Positions 11,730-21,463 of a stretch of DNA of 64,000 nt are shown here, piece by piece. The notes beneath the pieces were generated by a model, which saw only the letters and a list, made by a program, of their open reading frames with translations, was not told the origin of the DNA and ran no database searches. Made by a program: the position numbers and the translations under genes. The first letter of the stretch is position 1, and each line of letters begins with the position of its first letter. The stretch comes from Nemophila menziesii (taxonomy: Eukaryota > Streptophyta > Magnoliopsida > Boraginales > Hydrophyllaceae): contig JARWIR010000093.1 in assembly GCA_029959085.1 (NCBI GenBank), forward strand, positions 1,240,001-1,304,000, in the 5' to 3' direction.

Positions 11730-11969
11730 TCTAGCGTGTCTTGCTCATGAAAAAACAGACCAATCCTGGAAGATATCAGAAATATGACTAAATCCCACCC
11801 TAATATCCATATTCCTGGGAGTAGAAGAACTGCTAATAAAGTTGTGGATTTGATTGTAAAAGCTTTTTCTAAGAATATTTTACCTTGTAATTGGATTAGT
11901 AATTTACCATTTGATCTTGAAACTTTGTTATGTGATGATGCTACTTTTGATTTTGTTGGAGTTGGTTAA

Positions 11970-12563
11970 TACTCTAATTAATCCCTGATTTTAATATATT
12001 CGTATAAAAATCGTAGAGTTAATTGTCTCCAATCCTCGTGGCAGTATGCCGTAATTACACCGAGGTAATCTATTGTGCTCTTCCAGTTTGGTGTGTTTTC
12101 AAATGAAAAAAAAATGCAATCATTGACATTTTATGATAATAAATAAGATACTCAATCTCCCAAATACTATCTCCCAGGTGAATTGAGGCGAATTCTTTGA
12201 TTATATATGCAAAATACTCTACAAAAGAGGAACACTACTGAAAGATTCATTATTCGAGGATTTCTAAAACAGTTTACAAATACCTCTTTTAAATAACAAA
12301 ACACCCATTTTCTTGCATTTCTGCTTTATAACTTGATGACCAACACTTTGCGAGAAATCAGTGAGTGTAATTACAAAACAATTCACAAGCAAAGAGCCGA
12401 TCACACTAACATGGTGCATGATGATGATACATTAATCAATATGTAGCATGAAAATAAATCAGATTTACTAATAATTTACGAATAAAACTGGTAAACGAAA
12501 TAGATATGGAGCAAAATGTTGCCTCAAGAAGTATGTGATGGATCCGTATCATATGATAATTTG
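11970..12563. other. Intergenic region / 3' flank of the isomerase gene
   Basis: No ORF or repeat recognised. The right part should contain the 3' UTR of the minus-strand isomerase gene. Confidence 0.45.
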
Positions 12564-14664
12564 TTAAGATACTCTGCTTGATTCAATCATTACTGTATTA
12601 TCTACAACTCGGATTCCATTAAAAGAAGCAGTAACCGTAATGCATCTGCAAGTCACACATTAAAATTAGAAAGAAAATAAAAATATTTAATGGAAATTTA
12701 TGATTATGATGCTTAGATGATCAATGCAGAGCACTTACGGGATCTTGCAAATGATGCCATGGCCTACAACTCCGTTAATTTGATCAAGACTATTAGCCAC
12801 TTCAGCTACAAAGAGAAAAGACTTATCAAATACACGTTGAAACCTGAGCTAAACTATCAAAACCATGATTGAGAGATTTACCAAGGTTTTGTATAGGCGA
12901 TGTGAATATTAAATCAAGAACATTATATCCTTCTTTTGTAACTAATGGAAAATCACCACCATGAGGATCTGCATGACCAATCGATGGTCTCCTCCATACC
13001 TCCGCATCACCAAGAAACAGGTCATCGATTTCTTCAGCAGTTTCCAACCAATTTAACTGAAAACAACCTTAAATTGTCAAACTTCAGTACGAGGATACAA
13101 GAATATAACATCTTTTGAAAAATCAAAACTAACTATAGCTTACAGGTCGAATTAAAACTGGAATTGATCCATCTAAAACGCCTTTTAAATGTGTCTCTGT
13201 TGCAATGAATACTAGTTTTTGGGATGCTTTCAGAATCGCCTGCGGAAACCATCACAAGATTTAAGTTGCATAAAAACCACCCATTGATAATCTTTTAAAA
13301 ACATCAACTTAAAAATAAATTACTGAATCAAATTAATTGTCTAGTCCTGCAGAAGCTACTTTTCTCAAGGTAAATAACTCATTTGGTCCTTATCTTTGTA
13401 TATTTTGACAGTTTAGTATCTTGCAAAAGTAATATTAAAACATTTATGTTTAGATTTTGTGATAAAGTTGGTCATTTTTCCGTAAGCATTGTCATCTTTT
13501 GGTAGAAGAAATGTAAGTAGAAAAATGACACGTTTAAGGGTATTATGGTCTTTTATTACATCAATAATATGGCCGACACATGAACTTAACGCCTATAATG
13601 TAATAAACATATAAAAAAAGTTCTACTGTTGCCACAAAATTGAAAGACAAGGGACTATATTGTTAAAGAAGAGACTAAACTGTCAAAAATATCAAAGCTA
13701 ATGGACCAATAGGTTATTTACCTTACTTTTAAAAATGGCTCCATAGTTGAACTAATGTTTATCCTATTATTGTTACTAGTGTTTTCAAACAAGAACCTGA
13801 TATATAAGGAGTGAGTGATAAAATTAGGTACACACCTTTTCTTGAATTATGGATTCCTCGCCATGTATTCTACGCCCTATGATAGCAGAAAGTGTTTCCT
13901 CCTCTATAATATCAGCATCATCAAATGCTAAGTCAATCTAAAACGTTAAAAATCAGAATCTCGTATGTTCCACATATAACAAGAGTGAAAAGAGTTTCTC
14001 GGGTATTAAAGATAGGGTAAGAAAAGTGAAAAGGGCACAACAATGAGTAATTAGAGATTTCGCACACTTTAGAGCTTTCTTGATATGTTTCCAAGGGTAT
14101 CCCTGCCTTTGCTGCTTCACTTGCACTCCCAACTGATCTGCAACACAATGGAAAGTAAAATCGTAAACAAAGGATTAATTTTGTAAGAATGGACAAAATC
14201 AATGATAAACACAAATTTCAACAACTTAACCAATTTAAGTCTCGTGAAAGTCATACGTGGGAATGACGAGGATATCCTTAAGTGCACCAGAGAGAAGTTG
14301 ATGACCCAAATATTGAATGGCAAAGGAGGAAGCATTACCAGAGCCTAAACCAATTACCATACCACTTTTCACATATGAGTCCACCTGAAAAATCAAAATA
14401 AAATTAGATATAATTAGTATACCAATCTAGATAGTATAGTATAAGTATAGATACAGTGTGTTTGGCTGCTTGGTAGAGAAGGGAGTTGTGAGAGAGGCTT
14501 GAGCAAGTGATCAAATTCATATTCATCGGAAAGCAGGTATAGGCGTTGACTGGCCGGAGTTTTGTTAAGGCTAGAGAAGGTTTCAGCTGAGTGGGAAAGA
14601 TAAATGGAGATAATGATGACGATGAAACCATGATTGAAAAGAACTCACTTCTCTGTGTATACAC
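12564..14664 (-). CDS. RPI4: Ribose-5-phosphate isomerase-like protein, RPI4 type (plastid)
   Basis: RpiA-family proteins interconvert ribose-5-phosphate and ribulose-5-phosphate in the pentose phosphate and Calvin cycles. Exons in coding order: 14455-14664, 14257-14384, 14068-14137, 13836-13937, 13144-13239, 12882-13056, 12739-12805, 12564-12645; GT-AG throughout, phases consistent, 309 aa. The Ser/Leu/Pro-rich N-terminus (about 55 residues) looks like a plastid transit peptide; a second in-frame Met at residue 12 (MVSSSSLSP) is an equally possible start. Family landmarks: [31 protein letters not shown], and [14 protein letters not shown] near the C-terminus. Oddly, the canonical active-site motifs are altered: GLGTGST is GLGSGNA, DGADE is DDADI, and the KGxGGALLREK loop is [14 protein letters not shown]. 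The plant RPI4 branch is known to be divergent, so activity cannot be assumed. Intron 4 holds a 358-bp MITE. Confidence 0.88.
13367..13724. mobile_element. Mutator-like MITE in intron 4 of the isomerase gene
   Basis: Left end begins AAGGTAAATAACTCATTTGG; the right end in reverse complement begins AAGGTAAATAACCTATTGG, and similarity continues for about 50 bases on each side (TTTTGACAGTTTAGT is shared). Flanks 13358-13366 (ACTTTTCTC) and 13725-13733 (ACTTTTAAA) could be a decayed 9-bp target duplication, which would fit a Mutator-type origin. It has no coding capacity and leaves the splice sites untouched. Confidence 0.7.
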
Positions 14665-15055
14665 TATAGACTCGACTAATACATCTACCTATACTTCCAT
14701 TCATTATGTGGTTTGGTGATATGTGAAGTGAAATCAAAGTGGATAAAGAGTATCTCCCTGCTAGTGGCCCATAATCTACCGCCATTTCTCCAAGTTTGTA
14801 AAATTCCCACATTTACCCTCCTTTTACTATCTTGCCCTTCCTCGTATTTAACAAGGATAAGGATAACATAGTAATTCCGTTCCTTTCAATACCCTTAGGC
14901 TTTGCAGAATACTCGAGGTTGTAAATCTAGTTAATCAGAGATAATACCGAGATTAACGCACCACTTAAATTTTAAATATTACACGGCCATTGTTATTCAT
15001 ATTCATTATGACTTGATCCAAAGGTCATTTCAATGCACGACTTATCGGTTCTAAA

Positions 15056-15091
15056 AACAAAATAAAAAATAAAAAATAAAAAATAAAAAAG
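15056..15091. repeat. A-rich hexamer repeat, (AAAAAT)n
   Basis: Five or so consecutive AAAAAT-like units form a simple repeat. Confidence 0.8.
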
Positions 15092-15412
15092 TAAAAGGAA
15101 GACATATTCTTTAATTTTTTCCGTCATTTCTTTACTACGAAACTAGAATTTACAATACGGGCTTTGTGAAATAAATTGAACGACCGAAGAATATTTGCAA
15201 AATTATCATCATCGGGTTTTGATGGCACCAATAAAATACCTCGAACATCCGCAAAAACATACATGGAGCGTGTTTAGAATAACTATGACGTACCACGATA
15301 AAATTTTAGCATATAATTGTTTCTGATTTATAATAGTGGCCATGTGGTGGGAGAACGGTGTGTCCCACACTCTACAATTTCACAAACCGTTCAAAGCATT
15401 AAAGTGATTAGG

Positions 15413-16060
15413 GGTGAGCTCGTATGTTCATCGACCCGAAACCCCTTGACCCAAAATTGAACCTATGGGGTTTTGTTTCTAAAAAGATAATTAACCGTAC
15501 CTTAGTTAACTTAAGACCTTCTATTTCGACTGAGCTCGGGTTAAGCCATGTTAGGATCGGGTTAGAAAATAATAAATCCATTTTTATATCTAATCAAAAG
15601 GTAGTAAATTTTGGAGAGTTTTGGACCAATTTCTTAAACCAATTTGAAACCTCAGATTGGGATGCTCAAACTTTTAGGCTAGCCCTAGAAGTAGGCTAAC
15701 ATTATTTAGTTGAATTGTCATGCCAAGTTAGTTCGGTTTGGAACAGTTTTTTACTCGCCCGACAAGTTATAAAGTAGAGTGTCAAACCCACATGAATTTA
15801 GTACAAAAGTTATTATGGGTGAGCTCGGATTGGTTAATGGACCCAAAGCCTCTCAACCTTAGATTGATCCTATTAGGTCCAGTTTCTAAAAATTGAATAT
15901 TAAATCTACATTGTTAATTAAAAATATTCTATATTGGGTGAAATCAGGTTAAAACATAAGGTTAAGACATATTAGGTACGGGTTCAGTATGGTCAAAGTT
16001 AGTAAAAAATAATAATATTATATCCATATCTAACCCCAAACATAGTAAGAGTTGCAATAT
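15413..16060 (+). repeat. Imperfect direct repeat, period about 404 bp
   Basis: GGGTGAGCTCG occurs at 15413 and again at 15817. After each, matching landmarks follow in order: a GACCC box, a CT(C/T)GACC-like box, CCTAT, GGTTTTGTTTCTAAAAA against GGTCCAGTTTCTAAAAA, TTAAC, and GGGTTA-rich text. The block looks like a diverged tandem duplication of an unidentified repeat. The 91-aa ORF within the first unit is not kept in the second, so coding is unlikely. Confidence 0.5.
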
Positions 16061-18096
16061 ACCACCCAACAGTTATAAAAACCCATCAAATAGGGGCTAA
16101 GACGGGGCGGGTCTAGCAAGGTACACACCCAACCATGACCAAAACCCATGCGATATCTCGTGTTCTGTGGTTGCTTGATAGGGTCATGAGACATTATTTT
16201 TAGGGGTTATTGGACTTATTTGGGGGATTTGTCCCCATCATGTGACATTATTTGGATTATTTGTTTATCTCGGATATTATGGTATTTTAGATTTTTTTGC
16301 ATTAATTGTGTAGCTACTAGTTTAAATTGATGCGAGACTCAAGCAGTTGCACATCTGCCTACATCATTTGCATGTTTCTATAAGTTGTTGCAAGTCGTTT
16401 TGACACGTTGTGGCTTTTTTTAAGAATATTCACATTAATAAACATTATTTACACCTTCTTGGATATTCACGGAAAGACACATCTCATTAAAACTTTGTCA
16501 AGAAAAAACTATTTAACAAATTTGATGAAGGATAAGGAATACATAATTTAATGGAGAGTATATCACATATTAGGTCTGTCTCACTAAAATCTTATAGAAA
16601 AATCCCTTGAAAAAAACTACAGTGAAGAAAAAAAGAGTACAAAAACGTTAAATATTTTTAACAATGTCTTTTTTACTTGTGTACTTGTATCTCGAATATT
16701 ATTGTCGATAAAGATTCAGTGAATAATTTTGTTGGATTTTCAACTTCGTTAGTTTGACATGAATTATTATTTTCTTCATACCTACCTCCCAAATCCATTA
16801 CAATCTCACATTCTTCCCCGCTCGTTGTAAATTTGAAGTTTTATTTTGAAGATAAATGGCTAACTATGTCATAAAACAAATTAATAAAGGATCTATTATG
16901 CAAGTTTTTAAAATTTAAGATGATTTTATCAAATGAGACATAGTTAAAGTATCAATTTGAGTTAATACCCCTACACTAATCATTAAGATTTAAAAGAACA
17001 AGCGAATAGTAGTGGTATAGCAATGCCTTTGAAAGACAAAATATATATTAGTATTACGAAAGGGCATGAAGTGATAATTTAGAAAAAGATAAAAGGGTAG
17101 CAAATGATAACCCATTTTACAGAGAAAGCTTTTTAGGGTTCTATTTAGCAAAAGAAAAGAAGCTTTTTTGGGTGGTATCACATGGCAATGAGTGATGATC
17201 CATGCACCCACCACCTTCCCACTCCACCTCCATTGTCCACATACACAGTCACGGGTTAAGAAAGCAATATTGTCATTTGTGTTGTATTGTGTTGTATTGG
17301 GTCACACCTCACACCATCACTTTAATTTGCATAATCAAAACAAAATGAAGAAGAATTATAACGTTGGGAAACAATGGCCTACCAAAAAAGGCCAAAAACA
17401 TCATTCTCTTGACTCTGGATCTCTTTTTCCATAAGGAACAATATACAACGGATAGATCTTATTTTAAATTTCGGTTCATAATTTTCATTCAATTATAAAG
17501 TTTGAAGGTCATTTATATATCTGTATTTTATCTATTTTATTTATTTATCCATTAAACATATAGCACATATTGTTTAACAAGTTTTCAACCACTTGTAGAT
17601 TTATTTATTCTTGCCAAAATCATAACTCATACAACATATAGATACTACTACTAATAAATTAGATTAACCATCATCCAGCGATTTACATAATATTAATACA
17701 CGATTTGCAAATGATTGATATAAAAAATAATTTTAATAACATTTCTTATGATGTCCCACTTCTTTAATAGCCGACAGTCTCAAACCACGAATTCAGAAAC
17801 CAAAACGAGTAAAAGAACAAAAAGAAAACGTTCTTATTTCCCCCCTCGTCTTATATTACTTGTTTTACTCCTCAGGTAACTTAAATATTTATGTGAATTG
17901 CTAAATACAAAAAACTTTTCGTGATATAAAAATGTAAAAACTAGAAAGTTCCGCCTACTTTCTATACTTTTTATAATAAATAGTTCATTTTCATTTTATT
18001 CATATGAATAGAATCCAGTGATTTTCTATAGGAAGATCTAGACACTAGAACAATTGGTGAGTTTGAAGTATCACTCTAATTATAATTAGGGATGAT

Positions 18097-18737
18097 GAAA
18101 ATTTCCGAGTAATGAAAATTTGATTAAAAAACCTAAGTGTGTCGCCTTGGATTATCTAAAAGCGTGGCGGTCTCATTTGATTAAAGTGGTTGCGTAAAGA
18201 GAGCGGTATAATAGATTGGATGGTGCAAGCAGATGAAGAAGGAGCGGGTGGTGTGCTAAGAGATAAAGAAGGAAAATGGATACCAGGATTTTCCATGAGG
18301 TTAGCATGTTCAATGTCGGTTATATCGAACTAGTGGTATTATATGACGGTCTTCGTATGGTGGTGAGTATTGCTCCACGTGAGGTATGGGTAGAGGTGGA
18401 TTATTGGGAGGCTATTAGCGTGTTATCACGAGTTGAGGAAGGGAGGACCAGCGGCGTTTTGGGTAGAAGAAATTCGAAGAATCTTGGCCCAAAATCCTTT
18501 GTTCGTTGTCAAAAGAATTTATAGGGAAGTTAAAGCTTGCACGGTTGGGACTTCGTCAAACAAATGTATATTCCATGTCCATCAACTCCCGGATGGTGTG
18601 GGGGCCGCGCTCACGAAGGATATGTTCGGATGAAAAAAATTTCGTCGAATTTTTTCTTCGGACCTAAAGAGCATCTTGGACATGTACTAGTTCTTTTTAC
18701 CATGGTCTGAGGAACTCCATTATAACAAAAAACAAAT
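18097..18737 (+). mobile_element. 5'-truncated LINE with decayed RNase H domain
   Basis: Flanks AATTAGGGATGAT (18084-18096) and AATTAGAGATGAT (18738-18750) form a 13-bp target duplication with one mismatch. The 641-bp insert ends in an A-rich tail, and its last 40 bases (GAGGAACTCCATTATAAC) resemble the 3' end of the 10.9 kb LINE. It encodes RNase H pieces in shifted frames: GAGGVLRDKEGKWIPGF, then VWVEVDYWEA, then GGPAAFWVEEIRRILAQN and LPDGVGAALTKDMFG. The frameshift near 18435 and several stops make it a pseudogene. Confidence 0.75.
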
Positions 18738-18849
18738 AATTAGAGATGATTGTTAGAGTGAAAATTTAAATATTTAATTTAGGCAAAACCAATATTAAAG
18801 CGAAGACGTTAATGTAATTTTTTTGTCAACTTTTATTCGCTTTAAAAAG

Positions 18850-18990
18850 TTGCAAATTTGGACAGTAATAAGAGTGCACTGTAACCTACCCCAACTCTAG
18901 ATTTAGAGTCATTTTGACTCCAATGAGATTCGATTCCAAGACCTCTTGGTCTCTGCGGAGTAATCTAACCTCTAGACCAACTATCTATCT
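18850..18990 (-). mobile_element. Probable tRNA-derived SINE (old copy)
   Basis: The reverse complement begins ATAGTTGGTCTAGAGGTTAG, close to the A-box region of a tRNA head, and has GGAATCGAATCTC, a degenerate B box, about 35 bases later. These are the two internal Pol III promoter boxes expected of a plant SINE. The 3' border and target duplication are not clear. Confidence 0.45.
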
Positions 18991-20470
18991 CAAAAAAATT
19001 CTTTAATAAGACCAATAGAAATATAAATTACAAATTAAAATAACTATTTAAATACTAATATATGTGGTACATTTATATATTATATTATTTTTATTTATAC
19101 AATTTTTTATAAATCTTTATATCAACCTCAAATGTTTTATCCGTACTAATTGAACATATTTTTACTGCATAAATTTATATAGATTGATGGCTTTAGATTT
19201 ATGTGTCGGCACAAGCAAAATGACTAGAGTGGATTGATTTAGATTGGTCGAGAAAGGTCGGTTGGTTGGTCAATACGTTCCTCTTTCCTATAAAACCACA
19301 ACTTTAGGGTAACATTTCGACGCTCAAGTCAATACTATGAACATGAAAAGTAGACCCTCAATGTGATAAGAAATGAAGGAGGGAGGAAATATATATAAAT
19401 AACATGTATATTGAAGAGTGACTTAGAGAATAAAAGTGTGATACATGTTAGTAATCAAACTACAAATATTTTTAGGTATAGTAGTCACTTGTAGAAAATT
19501 TCAATTAAAGTTTAGATCCTGGATAGGGTTAGTGGTGATCCTTGTTGGGCCTTCGACCAAGAATATCTAGGTGAAACATTTATATAGAATATTTGATAGT
19601 CAGAGATTTCTTTAGTATTGTATCCTCTTTAATCTGCATCATCTGCCTGACTGCTTGGTCAGGTGGTATGAGAACCCCTCACCATCAAAGATCGGCATGA
19701 GCGAGGGTAGTTATAAATTATTGGAGGATTTAACATGGTCGAAGTACTTATTAGGTGAGCAACTGATTCAAGTGAGTTGTTATACCCAGTTGACGTAATT
19801 AGTCTTCAATCTTCTTTGGGTCGATCGACTAATTTCAGATAAAACTAAAACCAAGCATACAGAGTTAGCAAGGTAATTCATATAATTCCGGATACTGGAT
19901 GAGCGGGATATTGACGTATAACCTACTTTTTAACCTATATACTATCCCATTCCTAGGGAAGCACAAACCAAATGTAGGGAGATGCGAAGTCATTACCCCA
20001 AGATGAAATGCGAATTGTCTAAATAAAATTAGAAAAAAAAACATGAATAAGAAAAATTACAATTCTCCCCAATCAATTTTTTTAGTTGAAGTGGAATCAT
20101 TTTATTCAACGAGGCGAAACTATTACAACATGACATTAAATAGGGAAAAAAAACATAAATAGCATTTGGTACGTACCAAAACCAGGATAATTGGTACGTT
20201 CCAAACAAATAAATATTGATTTATACCAAACTTAAAAATGTTGGTATGTACCAATAACAAACTAGGTATAGATATAAGGGTAAGAAATCTAACTAAAAAA
20301 ATCAAATTTAGATCTTTGCTAGAATGATAATTTAGTTAAGATTTTGTAAATTTTTTATTTATTTTTTAGGCTTCTAAAAATAATTTCCTCTATAAAATAT
20401 AAATCTAACCGACACACTATATAACAACAATTTAGAAATCGAACGGAAAATATTAGATAATTTATCTTCC
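18991..20470. other. Intergenic DNA, nothing recognised
   Basis: AT-rich, without supported ORFs. A GGTACGT-type motif recurs a few times around 20170-20250 (TTGGTACGTACC and TTGGTACGTTCC), perhaps a small palindromic repeat. The segment ends at the target duplication of the next LINE. Confidence 0.4.
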
Positions 20471-20487
20471 AACCAAGAATATTTAAT

Positions 20488-21051
20488 AAATCTGGGGGGA
20501 GAAGTGAAAAACCCACAGTTACAAATAACCCAGTGAATGAGGATACGGCTGATGCGATATGGATGTGCGATACATCCTTCATTAACAAGAATAGTCATGC
20601 GGGAATTGCAGGAGTCGGAATAAATTCAAATGGACGGATTGAAAGGAAGATTAATTTGAGATGCAAAGTCAAAGAAATCATTGAAGGAGAAGCGTGAGCG
20701 ATTTTGTTAGCCATGAGATCTTCTCATGATCTCACCAGTCAGAGAGTTTCCTTCTACTCTGACAACCTTGAATTGATTCAAGGAATTAAAAAGAAGACCG
20801 GACTTCACTGGAGTCTAAAACCCATTCTTTCGGAAATTGAAAGTTGGATTGGTCGATTCCCAAGATGGGAGGTTAAACATATTAATAGATGCTATAACAC
20901 AACGACAGATACACTAGCAAAGTGTATAAAAAGAAACATCAATATTCCTTGCTGGATGGACTGCTCCTTGGTAGATCTCGATAGGATGTTAAATAACCTT
21001 TGTAAAATTTAGCCCGTTTATGGTTGGTTGTAATTGAAAAAAAAAAAAAAA
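20488..21051 (+). mobile_element. 5'-truncated LINE with poly(A) and 17-bp target duplication
   Basis: AACCAAGAATATTTAAT is present at 20471-20487 and at 21052-21068, and the insert ends in a run of about 17 A. It holds one RNase H domain of a subfamily different from the 10.98 kb copy: IWMCDTSF (first Asp), EGEA (Glu), FYSDNLELIQG (Asp) and a Trp-rich tail ending near LDRMLNNLCKI. A single in-frame TGA just after EGEA (20696-20698) breaks it; from 20704 on the frame is open for 102 codons. The perfect duplication and long tail indicate a young insertion, about 0.4 kb upstream of the subtilase start. Confidence 0.85.
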
Positions 21052-21068
21052 AACCAAGAATATTTAAT

Positions 21069-21463
21069 TAATGGAAAATAATGTACTTTCAGAAAAGTCA
21101 TAGGCGTATTCAGTAATTAATCTTAATTTAAGGAAAACGTTAACATGCACACCTTCCAAGAAAGCTTTCTCTCCTTTATTTTTTCATCTCACTCTCTTTA
21201 AATTACACTAACCATACTTATCAGTCATTAATATCCCACTAAAATAATTTAGCTCATCCCTCATGTACAAGATCGACAAAAAAGTGGAATATTTGGAAGT
21301 GATATATAGACCTCTAGTGGGAAGATAAAGGGTATTTCTTTACTTTTGTGGCTTGTCTTCACTCTCCTGTGTTTGTATCTAAAGTGCATGCATTATATGG
21401 ATTTTGCTTCTTGTTAAAAAAAGATTGAATTTCTGAGGTGTTTTAGGTAACTTCGTAAGCTTA
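21069..21463 (+). promoter_or_regulatory. Proximal promoter / leader of the subtilase gene
   Basis: This is all the sequence left between the LINE insertion and the subtilase ATG. A TATA-like GATATATAG lies near 21300. No other element can be supported. Confidence 0.35.

Larger units (their letters stand above)
10872..11969 (+). pseudogene. RNase H domain relic interrupted by a LINE
   Basis: The pieces 10872-10921 and 11741-11969 join in one frame across the LINE at 10922-11740. The left piece reads GSDAEAVIQVIYSS and the right PILEDIRNMTKSHPNIH, then RRTANKVVDLIVKAF and a typical tail with LPFDLETLLCDDA. This is the C-terminal half of an RVT_3-type RNase H domain (third Asp in SDAEAV, the last-motif region at ANKVVDL where a catalytic Asp is expected two residues later). 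One in-frame stop lies just after the insertion. The N-terminal half is missing. Confidence 0.6.
14665..18083. other. Intergenic region with small repeats
   Basis: The first 300 bases should include the promoter and leader of the minus-strand isomerase gene. The rest has no convincing gene: the ORFs at 15424-15699, 16990-17214 and 17192-17434 lack family resemblance. Two small repeats are listed separately. Confidence 0.45.

Noticed and set aside
11488..11787. 99-aa plus-strand ORF at the LINE insertion
   Set aside because: It is the opposite strand of the RNase H ORF and crosses the target duplication; no family resemblance.
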